Below, one piece after another: positions 52,209 to 63,170 of a stretch of 64,000 nt of DNA. Location: assembly GCA_964036045.1 (NCBI GenBank), contig OZ038382.1, forward strand, positions 86,661,795-86,725,794, written 5' to 3'. The notes under the pieces were generated by a model that did not search any database, had not been told where the DNA came from, and was given only the letters and a program-made list of their open reading frames with translations. Position 1 is the first letter of the stretch. Each line of letters starts with the position of its first letter. Source of the stretch: Eutreptiella sp. 'Long Island Sound 2002' (lineage: Eukaryota > Euglenozoa > Euglenophyceae > Eutreptiales > Eutreptiaceae). The position numbers were made by a program, and so were the translations under genes.

Positions 52209-52417
52209 AATCCATGCTCCTCATGACCTCGGGAGGCCCCCCCCTCGGACTCTTCAAGCGGTACCAGGTCCACTTGCTGGGTCTCGGGGTTCCTCAAGAT
52301 CAGTTGAGAGGGTGTAATCAGAATTCCCACAATGTATTCAGGGTTCTCTCGAATACAATTCATCCGAATGCATACATCAAAGGCAGTCGTGTCCATGACG
52401 ATGCATGTGTGCTTCAA
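51971..52417 (-). pseudogene. Element B: region between protease and methyltransferase-like domain
   Basis: HTCIVMDTTAFDVCIRMNCI matches VCIVMETSAFQVCLGMNFI of element A. A frameshift near 52200 separates it from the methyltransferase frame. Confidence 0.6.
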
Positions 52418-52819
52418 TCAAAAGTTTCTCAGGACAACCTCGACTTCCTTTTCCCCCTCGTGGTAAGTATAATTCCCATCGCCAATCTTAACAGCACAAA
52501 AATTTTTCGTTCTCGGATCACTCACGATCCTTGAAGCAGCTATAAAGTCAGTTGCTCCAGTATCGACGACCCCACGGTAATTGGTCCCCTCAACATCGAC
52601 AGTTAGTCTTAGTGTGAGCCCCTCCTCCGCTGCCGACCTCAGCAGTTCCACGATCCTGTCCACCTCTGCAAACTGCAGCTCTCGCTTCCTCATCTTTGCT
52701 GCAGGGTCCTCACCTTCCTCCATGCTGACTGGAGCTGGCTTGGCTGCCGGCTTGGGCTTTGCTGCAGGTTTGCCAGGTTTGTCGTTCGCGAACTCAGGAC
52801 TGTTCTTCAACTCAGACAA
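52418..52819 (-). pseudogene. Element B: aspartic protease
   Basis: NYRGVVDTGATDFIAASRIV carries the DTGA active site. It is preceded by an Ala/Pro/Lys-rich linker (KPAAKPKPAAKPAPVS) and a predicted helix (RKRELQFAEVDRIVELLRSA). The frame ends by TGA at 52418, close to the join with the next frame. Processes the Gag-Pol precursor in active elements. Confidence 0.78.
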
Positions 52820-52840
52820 GATCTTCGTTGCATCTTTCTC

Positions 52841-54325
52841 TCAGAACCCTTGCTGCTTCAGAAACGCCTTGAGTCTCTCATATCGCTGCTGCTTCTGATA
52901 CTTGAAGCAGTGGTAAGAATAGTGATTCGTTTTCCCGCAGTGCTTGCATTGAATTCTCGCCTTGGACTCGGCAATCAAGGTATCTGCATCCAGTAATCGA
53001 GACTCTCCAGTACCACGGCCACCATCCGAGCCTTTGCCACCGCCTTTGCCGCCTTTGCCTCTTCCTTTGCCCTTTTCTCCTGTTTCAGATACTCGGAGCT
53101 CTGCAACAATATTCCCCAGCGTCATCAAGGAAGTTTTGAGGTCCTCGGAGCCCTTGGAGCTAGAGGGCTGGGACAAGTTGGAGGCGACTTCTGTGGATGA
53201 CGTGCCTTCGGAATCCTTGTTCTTGGCGTGGTACCTGTTTGTGCTTGCTTTGCCCGTAGCAATGCCTCGGTTCATCGTGAGTTGCTTGAGTCCCACTAGT
53301 AACTCCGCACCCTGAGCCATGAGATTAGCCGGCTCCTGATAGGCATGCATCTGCCTGAAGGGATCTTGCTCCTTGGTCCACTCAGCGGACTGTTTGTCAT
53401 TGATCTTGGATGCCAGATGCAACAACTTCTGTTGTTCACTCAGGGCCCGAGGACTGAGCTTATTCAAGTTCCGATCGAGATCGTGAAGGAGCTTGGCGAC
53501 GGCTTCTGGCTTGGGATCATATGGCAGGTGCTGTACCCTGTGAATTTCTCCAATCACGCTCAGATTCGTTTCGACGAGAGGGTAAAGCTTCTGCAGACTC
53601 CCAACAAAATCTTCCAGACTCCTCGAGGATTTCAAGACTTTACAAACTCGGTCCTGTAGATCTTTGTCTTTGATACCCTGCACAATCAGATTCGCCTTCA
53701 CTCGTGATTTTGCCTTGGTCCTCCCTGTCAGGACCAAATATCGACCGAATCCTTCTGCAAACGCCTCCACAATCCGGCTGTCCAAGGAAGGGATTTCGAT
53801 TTTGATCTCGCTCGTGTTGTCATCTTCGGAATCATCGGCCCAAGTGTGAGGGGGCGAACCCTCACATACCTCGATCACCCGATCAAACGTGGCGTTCTCT
53901 CGAGTCACGAATGGACTCCCCAAAGGCTGCGTACCGACCATCTTGACGCCAAGCTTCTTCAACTCCGTCCTGATGTGTGTCACCCCCTCCTGCGGCTCAG
54001 CCATCCTGTCCAGGACCAGCTTGAACTCAGAGGTAGATGGATCACTCGACGATGGTTCCGCTTCAGTTTCAACGACGGTCTTACCGAAGGTCATTTTTGA
54101 CTTACTTTTGGTTTTGGGCAACCGCTTCACCTTGATCTCCTCGATCCGTCCCTCCACGCGCTCCACGAACGCACCTTCCATGTATTTAGCCATCCACCAA
54201 TTCATCTCAGTCTCCGTCAAGTCTTCCATCTCGTCACACACCGTATGATATTTGTCCTTGCTGGTACTTTCGTCTTCCGGCACATAAGGCTTGCGATCGA
54301 AATAAACGCCAGCTTCTACTCTCAC
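52841..54325 (-). CDS. Element B: Gag polyprotein
   Basis: About 494 codons, the longest intact Ty3 frame here. N-terminal ~100 residues are charged; the capsid-like core spans roughly 190-340 (GRYLVLTGRTKAKSRVKANL, HLPYDPKPEAVAKLLHDLDR); a Gly/Lys-rich stretch (GKGRGKGGKGGGKGSDGGRG) precedes the CCHC knuckle CKHCGKTNHYSYHC near residues 465-478. It shows what the broken gag of element A looked like. The start codon assignment is uncertain since homology to element A extends upstream into 54326-54669. Confidence 0.8.
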   Translation of the reverse strand: MRVEAGVYFDRKPYVPEDESTSKDKYHTVCDEMEDLTETEMNWWMAKYMEGAFVERVEGRIEEIKVKRLPKTKSKSKMTFGKTVVETEAEPSSSDPSTSEFKLVLDRMAEPQEGVTHIRTELKKLGVKMVGTQPLGSPFVTRENATFDRVIEVCEGSPPHTWADDSEDDNTSEIKIEIPSLDSRIVEAFAEGFGRYLVLTGRTKAKSRVKANLIVQGIKDKDLQDRVCKVLKSSRSLEDFVGSLQKLYPLVETNLSVIGEIHRVQHLPYDPKPEAVAKLLHDLDRNLNKLSPRALSEQQKLLHLASKINDKQSAEWTKEQDPFRQMHAYQEPANLMAQGAELLVGLKQLTMNRGIATGKASTNRYHAKNKDSEGTSSTEVASNLSQPSSSKGSEDLKTSLMTLGNIVAELRVSETGEKGKGRGKGGKGGGKGSDGGRGTGESRLLDADTLIAESKARIQCKHCGKTNHYSYHCFKYQKQQRYERLKAFLKQQGF

Positions 54326-54669
54326 GCTCCCGTCACGACAATCAATCCATTTTCGTGTTCAGGGAAGCTGGGACAGGAATCAGTGGCGTCATACCTGACT
54401 CGCAGATTGTCCACGCCACCATGACTTTGTTCGTCAGCCGTAGCGCAATCGTCAACACCACCACAATTTCGTTCGTCAACCATTGTGTGATCGTCTGAAC
54501 TCATCCACCGGTCAGTTGTGGCAGAATCACTTGAAAAATCTCCTTTGCCGAAAGATTCAGCAGGTGATACGAGTGTGCTTAATTGATCATAGTAGGCCTT
54601 CCTAGCAGCTGTGGGCGCTCGCTTCGGACCAAGCATATATGCTCTCATGGCTTTCAACACGGTCTCCAC
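54322..54669 (-). pseudogene. Element B: N-terminal gag piece in another frame
   Basis: About 115 codons (LKAMRAYMLGPKRAPTAARK; YDQLSTLVSPAESFGKGDFS) ending in TGA at 54322. It overlaps the start of the main gag frame by 4 bases. Either the true N-terminus separated by a frameshift, or a short upstream frame. Confidence 0.4.
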
Positions 54670-54973
54670 TTGTGCTCGTTTGTCGTCGTGAGGAAGTGCT
54701 TCAGTGATAGGTTCCTAAACCTCGCTTGCGCTTGACCCTTTGACATTCATTGTGGGTTTTGTCGACTTACCTTTGGATAATTTGTCATCCATCTTTGCTG
54801 TCAACGGCGACGCAGCTTCTTCGTCAGGTTCAACTCGTTCTTCCAGAACTTCAACCGTTCTCCGTCTCCGCCCCATCCTTATCTGTCGCTGTACTCGTGC
54901 TTTTTCGTCGATCGTCCATACTTGATGGATAGATGCAACTGAGCGGGATGTACTCCTGCGTATGCCACCACTG

Positions 54974-56088
54974 TGAATTCCTGCCTTCGCACCTTGAAGT
55001 AGTTTTTCTAAATCTGATGTTTGCTCTCCTGCAGGGTTTAAACCAGAAATATCCAGAAAATCAAGAACTCAACCACGAGCGATCCGAAGTGCAGCAAGAG
55101 AAATATGAATTATGTTGACATAAGACTGATGGGGCTGCAGTAACAAAAACAGAGCTTACTCATTCCATTTACATGCACAGAATTTGTGCACACTTCATAC
55201 TGGTCTGGGTCAACTATGCACTTGTTTACCTGTGTGTTCCTTTGTCTGTGACTCGGTGAAATGCTCTGCAGGACTTTGGCTGCTCTGTACAAAATAGGTG
55301 AAATGCATATCTTGGAAATAATGCATCTTGGAAGAAAAGAAATATCACAGATGGATTCCCCACCAAAAGAATCGGTAGAAAAACATCAAGAATCACCGCA
55401 AAATAATTTTCGTGTATTTTCTGTCATTGACATCTGGTAACTCAGCACTCCGTAGGCACTGCCCATACCCAGGTCAGGGCTGGTGATGCGCGCGCGCTCG
55501 GCTGGTCACGCGCTCACACACCTCAGAACACCATTTTAGGGCAAAAATTGGTAAAATACAATGTTATACAAAATGACCGGAATTTTGTGCTGAATTCAAA
55601 TATGTGGTTAAGAATCCGTCACATAAAATCATTTTGCACAAAACTGAAAAAAACTGTCTGCCGTGGATCGTCTTTCAGACTTCATGTAGTCTCAATATAT
55701 AACAACAACTCAATAGTCGATCCACCAACCAATGTAGCTAACAACAAAGAAAAGGGGCCACTCCAACAAGCCTTTAGTGCTTCATATAATCCTTAGGGGG
55801 GCCTTCAAGCGAGACATCAGCCCCTATAGTTCGAAGGTCGCGAATCCCCCAACTCTTTCCCAACGGATCTGTTGAGTCTAATTGAAACATGCATGCAATG
55901 GCAAATCAAAATGGTAGGGCAAACACAACCAATGAAAGACCAAAGCCACACCAATGAAAGTGCAAAGCCACAACAAAAATTTCGGCTCAAATTCGTGCAA
56001 AGTTAGCTCCGGTTGTGGCACGCAAATGAGTGCAAGGTTCAATTGACCTGTTCTCTGTCTGTCATTGCCTGAAATATTCATGAAACGT
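54974..56088 (-). repeat. Element B 5' LTR (boundaries tentative)
   Basis: In reverse orientation it shares scattered matches with element A's LTR: TGTGAATTCC at its inner end (element A TGTTAAATTTCC), GATGGGGCTGCA near 55128, AGGGCAAAAATTGG near 55540, and ATTCATGAAACGTCA near 56074 (element A ATTCATGGACTTTTAACA). A degenerate primer-binding site (GCGTATGCCACCA) adjoins the inner end. Heavily diverged. Confidence 0.5.
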
Positions 56089-57432
56089 CAGCCTGCCCTT
56101 GTGAACGCCTTGAGCACGTGTAAGAAGCCCGACAAGTGCCTTTGACGCTGATGCCTACAACTGAGGAGTCTGCTACTGAGGTGCGACTGCTGAATGTTGT
56201 GCTTCGTGAAAGCAGGCATGTGTTGGCGCTGTACAACTGTGTCAGGAGGAGGGAGTGCAGCCAGGGACGTGTGTTCGACGACCTGCACGTGGAGCGCGCT
56301 GCCGCGGTCAGATGTGTGCCGGTTAGCAGTTATGGCCCTGGTTGACAAGAGGGCGGTCGATTGAGCGCTGGCAAAACGGGCCTGGGTAGCCTGTGGTTAA
56401 GAGCTGTGAAGTCCTCTTATGACAAGACATTGAAGGGAAAGCTTCCAAGCCTGACCAATGGCCTTTGTCTGTTTGTGTTTGCATTTCATCCACACTCACA
56501 GCGCGGGCTTCGGCGCCAGTTGCGACACCCCAAGTGGGGTCTCAGCCCCACCTTTGTTTACTATACTCTTCACCTTCATTGAGCTGTACGAGCACCAAGG
56601 GTGCTAATGTTTGTTTTACGCTTCTGTCACATGCCTTTGCAGGCGTGGTCGTGGCAGATTATGCTTGAAATCTATTGGATGTAGAATTTTGACTTTGTGC
56701 AGAGGTGTTTTTGCACCTCAGCAGTGCTTCTAAAGGCACCGCCTATACTTACACATTTTGTAGTAGACCTTTGCTTTGGCTGGTCGCTGTCTTTTTGTAC
56801 AGTTTTGCAGTGACCAGTATGGGGACGGTGCTGCTGTGGGCAGTCACTGCCCTTGTGACTCCCAAAAATGAGGCATAAGTGTGTTGGTGTTTTACGTTCC
56901 CTGCTAGCCTTGGCTCAACACCCAAATAACAGAAAAAGCTCAACACTGGGCCGTGGCATGCTTCGCAATAAAAAAGACATGTATACTTGAGTATGTTTGT
57001 TCAAAAAGAACGTGCAGCGTAGACCCTGTCATCAGTATAGGGCACAGTATGCCGTCACGGAAATTTTCTGAACTGCAGGTTTTGAGAAACGGTAAAGGAG
57101 TTTCCCCTTAGGCTGGGAAACGTTTGCAGGGTTTTGAAAACTTGTAGTTTTGGGACGTGGGGGAAAGGTACGAAAAATGCTTTGCATTTTTAGGATTGCC
57201 TCTAGGAACGATTCTATGAGGGGAGTGTTTACAGCACTCCCTGAAACATCGTACCAGGAATGGGGTGTTTGTCAGCCTAAACCACTTCAGGCTTTTCCCC
57301 AACCCCTCTTTTGCTTTCACGTTGTGAATGTCTTTTTTCCTTTATAGGCATTGCGTGACTATTGTTCACTATTTTTTTTGTTGTTAGGCACTGGTACCTA
57401 TCATTTTCTTTTCAGCTCAAGCAACGTGACTA
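56089..57432. other. Unassigned stretch
   Basis: No open frame above about 75 codons and no recognised motif on either strand. Likely degraded repeat or intergenic DNA. Confidence 0.5.
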
Positions 57433-57451
57433 AGACAAGAGACACCATGCT
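57433..57451 (+). repeat. Candidate LINE target-site duplication, left copy
   Basis: AGACAAGAGACACCATGCT recurs at 61355-61373 with one mismatch (AGAAAAGAG...). LINE coding homology begins right after it. Confidence 0.55.
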
Positions 57452-59990
57452 CCCCAAAAACTAACTCCCCAAAAATACCCAACGACACTCCACAACCACA
57501 CTTTACCAGGGACTTCTTCAACCTTCTTTTGTCGAACGCTAAACCACACACCGCACCTGGTTTCGATGACACCTCTCTCTACCTTTTCTCCATCTGCCTC
57601 CCCGATACCCGAACCTACATTTACAGCCTGTGTTCCCTCCTTATCGCCAACCACATTCCTTTTCACTGGCTTAAAGCAAAAATTTTTCTACTTTACAAAA
57701 AAGGCGACCCCCATAATCCTACAAATTACAGACCAATAGCACTCCTTAACACACTTTACAAAATCATAGCATCTTACGGTGCACACACCCTCACTTACTA
57801 CGCCACAACGTACCACCTCACCAACAACACACAATACGGCGGACTTCCCAACCACAGAACCACAGACCACATATACACTATGATTGCCAACCTATCACTG
57901 CACCCAGACATGTACCACTTGTATCTTGACTTAAATGAAGCATTTAACTCCGTTCCTCACCGTGCCTTATGGCAAATACTCTCCAACTACAACACACCTC
58001 ACTCCATCATCAACCTCATCCAAAACCTGTACGCCTGCCCCCACGACTTCCCTGTCGTCAACGGCTTCGCCCTCTTTGCAGCCCACTGCATAAGGGGACT
58101 TAGACAAGGATGCCCCATGTCCCCCATACTCTTCAACCTCTTTGTCGACCCCATCATTAAACACATACAATCTCTCCTACCTAAACACGAATTCAACAAC
58201 CTTTTCTCCTTCATCGACGACATCGCCCTCCAAACAACCTCCCATGCCACTCTACACAAAGTGCTTCACTTCCTCTTTGTCCAAGGGCCTCGATACGGCC
58301 TTTCTTTTAACACTACAAAGTCCGAACTCCACGCCCTCAACAACGCCACCCACATCACGATTCGTATTAGTCCTACCCAACATTTCAGTACTTTTACCAT
58401 TTACGGCGAGCCCAGGGTTTTTTATAAATACCTGGGCACCTACTTTTTCAACAAACAACAGAACCCCAGCATGCTCCGACTTCTACTCAACACCATTCAC
58501 GCCTTTTTCGCCAACATATCTACCCTCCCTCTCACACACAACGAAATCATAAAACTATCCAACATACAACTGATACCTACCCTCACCTACAGATTAATCT
58601 ACAACTCACTCCCGCAGCAGGACCTCGACAAACTGGACACCACAATTTGGAGTCATATCTCCAAGTTGGGCAAACTATCCTTTCGCACCCCCAATAAAAC
58701 CAAATACTCCCCCCCACACACACTAGGTCTAAACATCACGAAAATTTCTATCGTAACCCACATCCAACCCATCAACCATATACTGCGCTACACACACGAC
58801 GACGGACCTTCCCACACCAACGAAAGAGTCAAGTACACCTTGCGCTACAAGTGCACTAACCCCAACACCATGCAACGCATGACTGCCCACTCTGCTAGCT
58901 TTTTAGGTTTCCATACTCACAACATACCCACAGTCAACCCATGTCTCCCTTCTCGAATCCCTACACACACAACAATCGAAGTCGCCTTTATTTACTACCA
59001 ATCCAACAGCGACCCATTAACATATTCCATTACGAAAAATACCACCCACACCACAAAAACGACCCTATGGTTCCGAGGCACAGTCGACCACCCCATGCCT
59101 CAGAAAACCACAGTTACTTTCCCTGACATGTCTACAATCCTCACCCCCAACCACCAGTTTCGCTTCCTTACTCTCCCCACATCCCAAGATATTTCCAAGC
59201 CTAACAAGTCTCTCTCACTACCGAACACGACCAACTTCCCTTTTTCTTTCACTGGCACCACCACCACTCAAAATTTCATTCAATTTACCCTGAAAAACAA
59301 TCTCTCTCCCCCAAACCCTCAGCACCTGCACTACTGGGGATGCCACGATCTTTTAAACGCACTCGACGCCTACCCTAACGCTAGGATTGCCTACACCGAC
59401 GGGTCGGATGACCCCACAGTGAACACGCCATCGGGCGCCGCCATCACCTTCAACACTACACCGCCAACAACCATCTGCAACACATCACCGATAAGAGGAT
59501 CTTACCCAGCAGAAATTTATGCCATTATACTGTTTACCTACCTCCAACATGTCGACACTCTCTCTCAACCAATCATTTTTGCCATTGACAACCTGTCGGT
59601 CTGCTCCACACTCCACCAAATGCAACAATTAAAAACTAAACCCTTCGCTTCTAACGCTAATTGCTTCGCTCTTTGGTACAACTATATTTGGGAATTTCTA
59701 CACAACACCCACCTTCACATAATTTTCACCTGGATCAAAGGACACGCTGACTTCGATTGCAATGAGCACTCTGACAAAATTTCTAAATGGGTATCACTCA
59801 ACCTCCACCAACACCCTGAACACCACAACCCTGACACTTTTCACTTCATATACCACAGTCATACACCACTGCCAGGACGCATTACACGCAAAACTGTCAA
59901 ACACCTACTTCCAAACCATAAACACAACAACATACACCTACCTTCTAGCACCGACTTCTACGCCCACACATCGTGGTTTTCAGACTACCT
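57452..59990 (+). pseudogene. LINE ORF2: reverse transcriptase and RNase H
   Basis: Open from the truncation point; no native start. RT motifs (numbering from 57529): NYRPIALLNTLYK (66-78), LYLDLNEAFNSV (131-142, catalytic Asp retained), GLRQGCPMSP (190-199), FSFIDDIALQT (226-236, FIDD box intact). RNase H: YTDGSDD (near 622), AEIYAI (near 661), AIDNLS (near 686), WIKGHADFDCNEHSD (near 733-747), i.e. Asp, Glu, Asp and His/Asp positions all retained. Composition is strongly biased to C and A (Thr, His, Asn and Pro codons), unlike the neighbourhood. The last ~35 codons of this frame, to 60099, are out of phase with the continuing protein. Confidence 0.88.
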
Positions 59991-60602
59991 TTCAAATGGA
60001 CAAACGGACTGTACTGTTGCACTGGTTTTCTTCCCCATTACAAACTTAACACATATCAATGCCCCAAATGCCACACTCATCACCCCCTCGACCCCATAAC
60101 AACGGTGACCAAATGCGGCACAGCGAAACCTGTTCGTGACCTCTTTTTTGAGGTCTGGCAACAACCCTTCAAACAAACAGTCATCGACTGGTGGCTACAT
60201 GCAACAAAAGGAGAAAGAAGAAACTACATCCGCACGCTCATTCCCAACTCACTCACTAATGCACTAAGAGAAATCCCACCCGACACTCCCTACTTCCAAC
60301 ACCTACAAAACCTAAAAACAGCCTTTAAATACAGAAGAAAACGACTCAAAACAGCACTGCAAGACACACAAACCTGGCTCAGACAAAACCCAATTAACGA
60401 TCTGCACTTACTCCAACCAGATTCCGCAGACAACCCATGGAATAACCAATACTCCATCTACAGCACTTCGTCTCACAACCCCACCTTGTTGACCTACCCA
60501 AAAAGGACAAACACAACAGTCGCGAACAAACACCCCCACAAACACAGACACGTTTACAGCAAAAACAAAAAAACCAAATCCCAACTACTTCATTTACCGT
60601 AA
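59991..60602 (+). pseudogene. LINE ORF2 C-terminus after a frameshift
   Basis: In another phase, LPFKWTNGLYCCTGFLPHYK is followed by CPKCHTHH and a further Cys about 14 residues on, a C-terminal zinc motif of the kind found in many LINEs, then a basic helical tail (KTAFKYRRKRLKTALQDTQT) to TAA at 60600. A stop in this phase at 59946 places the frameshift between about 59950 and 60040. Confidence 0.7.
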
Positions 60603-61354
60603 CTACCCACTTAGGAACACGTTACCCTAAAAAAGCCATCGCGAAAAGAAACTAAGCTCCGCAAGCGACTGGGGGGTTTCTGCCCCGCTTTGGTGTCCGG
60701 GTGACGAGTTTCTCCCCCCCTCCTTTTCTTTTTTCTATTTGTCTTTCTTTCCCGTCCTCCTCATCTTCACCACCTGCGATCTGCACCCCCCCCCCCTATC
60801 TTCTTGACACCATTTGACAGATCGACGAGATGGGACCACGTTTGTGTCAGCGCATTTTTGATGCTCTCTTCCAGCTCCTTTTCGTACACCATTCAGGACT
60901 TTGGAGTACGGAATCCCATATGGCGTGGTGACTCGATGATGATTCTGGAAGTGAGAGGACTTTTCCATGATTCTCAGATTCTTTCCGACCTTTCCCCTGA
61001 CGTTTGGAGAAGTCAGTGGTTTCCACTTAACTGGAGGTCTTTTATGATACCCCAGATGATCTATGGCCGGGATTAATTGTTTGTTTCTGATTTCTATATA
61101 TATATATGAATATATATAGAGTCCCTTTTTTTTTCGATTCGTCTTGCGTCATAACACCAACCACAGGGCTAATGGCGAAGCCACAGCCCACAGTAACCAG
61201 GCCTTTGGTGCATTTTGGAGCAGGGTCACACCCCCTGAGTTACTGTACATATGGCTGCTGTCCTTCGATGAACTTCGGCTCAGCATGAACGCTCACTTGC
61301 CCTTGGTTAGGCCGCTTTTGTGTTATGCTCGCCGGGGGGCAACCCCCATGCACC
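60603..61354 (+). other. LINE 3' region, non-coding
   Basis: Pyrimidine-rich at 60660-60800 with a run of nine C residues. An (AT)n-type stretch lies at 61095-61119 followed by T8 near 61128. No gene seen. Confidence 0.5.
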
Positions 61355-61373
61355 AGAAAAGAGACACCATGCT
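61355..61373 (+). repeat. Candidate LINE target-site duplication, right copy
   Basis: AGAAAAGAGACACCATGCT; see 57433-57451. Confidence 0.5.
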
Positions 61374-61754
61374 TGCGCTTGTGATGTGAGGGTAATAGGT
61401 CTGAGTTCTGAAGAGCACGCGCTGAATTCGCGCAAATAAATTGCCAACTCAGCGCCGCACGCACAGCGCATTGTGAAATATTTTGTTGATGAAAACTATT
61501 GTTTTTCATAGTTAGTTATCAATCATTTATAAGTTTTCATTAATAGGCATCCATGTGCCATTTCTGTGTATCATGCCGGAGGATGCCTGTTTCAACATGT
61601 GATCAGAGCTGAACAACGACTTACAAAGACTTTCCGGATTTCATTGCAGTGCTGTGCTATGGAAGAGATTTGTCCTGAAGTGGCGGCGATCCAATAGATG
61701 ATGGTAAGAAAGTAGATGCTCAAGACAATCGGAGTCAAGTCACGTAAGATCTGA

Positions 61755-62019
61755 CTATAACACGCCTTGCACAGGCAAACATGACACATAACACCATGGG
61801 CTTATATATTGCAAGTACTTCCTCCCCAATAGGAGCTTCTGCCTCTCCTCCTCTTTGGCTTGCAGGACCTTCCTTGCCAAGAGGCCCAAATCAAGGTTAG
61901 TAATGTTGACAACGTGGCCCATGGAGAGGATGGATAGGCGAGGGTTGAGGAATGCCCAACCTTTGCAACTACCGTGTGAATCCCTTTCAAATGGGCTGTT
62001 CTTCTTTTCACTTGGGATG
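61755..62019 (-). CDS. Unknown gene, downstream exon
   Basis: Follows a strong 3' splice site (TATTTCCTTTAG|CATCCC). Encodes a compact, conserved-looking stretch: SPFERDSHGSCKGWAFLNPR, LSILSMGHVVNITNLDLGLL, ARKVLQAKEEERQKLLLGRK, with an amphipathic helical end. No family recognised. It may be an exon of a host gene or of a transposon. The frame ends near 61755; a further splice site before that is possible. Confidence 0.4.
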
Positions 62020-62121
62020 CTAAAGGAAATATAAAAGTTCTTATACTTTTTTGCATAAAAGGGTGAGTGTGCACATGTGCAATGAACCCATGTGCTCACT
62101 TGCAACAGAGGGTCACCCTAC
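62020..62121 (-). other. Predicted intron (102 bp)
   Basis: CAGCGGG|GTAGGG at the 5' side and TTTCCTTTAG at the 3' side on the minus strand, T-rich before the acceptor. Confidence 0.45.
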
Positions 62122-62622
62122 CCCGCTGCAAATTGTTTAACTGACTGGCAATAGTAAAAGATCTCAGGGTCACCGAAGAAGGCTTTTTGGCGCCAAAGCT
62201 TGTGAAATGCAGTGAATTGCGGAAGTAATTTGTGCACCCCCTCCCAAACATACGGCCCCTGAGGGCTAACAACATCAGGCATATAATACTTGACCACCTC
62301 GATCATTTGATCATGCAACAGGAGGTTTGCCATAAAAGCAAGCGCTATGATTAGATTGAAAGTACGCTCCTTTGCCCTTCTAGGGGCTATGCGCTCGCTG
62401 TGGGGAATGCCTTTGCAAGGTTCCTTGACATCATTCACTACTGCATCCAATGCTCGCATACCTGCATGCATTGCCCTACTGTGGAGCTCCTTTCTAAGTC
62501 TTTTCACCAAAATGCAAAGAAACCAGCTTGTGGCATGCCTCTCGTGCCCCTTTCTTCTATTTCCAGGGATGCGACGCAAATAGACCTCCCACCTCACACC
62601 ATCCATGCTGCCCGTGAACAAC
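62122..62622 (-). CDS. Unknown gene, upstream exon
   Basis: About 167 codons on the minus strand. Basic N-terminal half (RRIPGNRRKGHERHATSWFL, KRLRKELHSRAMHAGMRALD), then a more hydrophobic part (TFNLIIALAFMANLLLHDQM) and an aromatic-rich end (FTAFHKLWRQKAFFGDPEIF). It looks like genuine protein sequence rather than chance, but I do not recognise it. Transposase or helicase fragments cannot be excluded. Confidence 0.4.
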
Positions 62623-63170
62623 AGCAGCCTTTGGTCATTATCACAAACCCAGCATTTGCTATGGTTTTGATTAGCAGCAGCACAGCGAGAGCGTTAACGC
62701 GCGATTGCGCACTACAGTCTGCGAATACACATGAAACATCGAGATGCCAGCTGCTGTGAACGATATTGGTATGATATTTCGATATCTTTGAACAAGGTTT
62801 TTGTCTTCGAATTGTGGATTGGAGTCAATTTGGTGCCCCGCTTAAAGATCCCGCGCAAGTTTTTGTCGCATTTTGGGACTTTCGGGAGACAGGACAGTTC
62901 CTAAGTCAAACCACAACAAGTGGTAGCCAGTTAGGTGGCGGGGGATCATTATCGTCGACCTCTACGTTACAATCTTGGACACCGTCTTTGATTATTTCAA
63001 CTTCAATTACCTTCTAAATGGAGAGAGCTTTTGATGACGCTGCTATGCTGCACTTTTTTCGAGATTGTCTGTTTCGATCTGACTCACCGTTGCACCAAGA
63101 GTTCTGGGGTTCGCTAGAAACACTCATCTCTGAAGGCATCACAAGTTGAGAGAGTGAGTGGCTCTCCTGC
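62623..63170. other. Unassigned stretch with possible LTR end and primer-binding site
   Basis: At 62830-62840 TGGTGCCCCGC begins with TGG, as a primer-binding site would, and lies 330 bp upstream of a gag-like frame. No matching LTR copy is in the window, so this is tentative. Confidence 0.3.

Larger units (their letters stand above)
51648..56088 (-). mobile_element. Element B (Ty3-type), 5' portion, right of the nested insertion
   Basis: Minus-strand 5' LTR (tentative), gag, protease and methyltransferase-like domain, interrupted at 51648 by element A. Together with 21538-23935 it forms one element lacking integrase and the 3' LTR. Its proteins are clearly related to, but well diverged from, those of element A. 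Confidence 0.85.
57452..61354 (+). mobile_element. 5'-truncated LINE (RT, RNase H, C-terminal zinc motif)
   Basis: Non-LTR retrotransposon missing its endonuclease and ORF1. The open frame starts directly after the left direct repeat, which is how 5'-truncated LINE copies look. The 3' untranslated part (60603-61354) has no poly(A) tail. The 18-of-19 match of flanking direct repeats suggests the limits, but the 3' end is uncertain. Confidence 0.7.
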
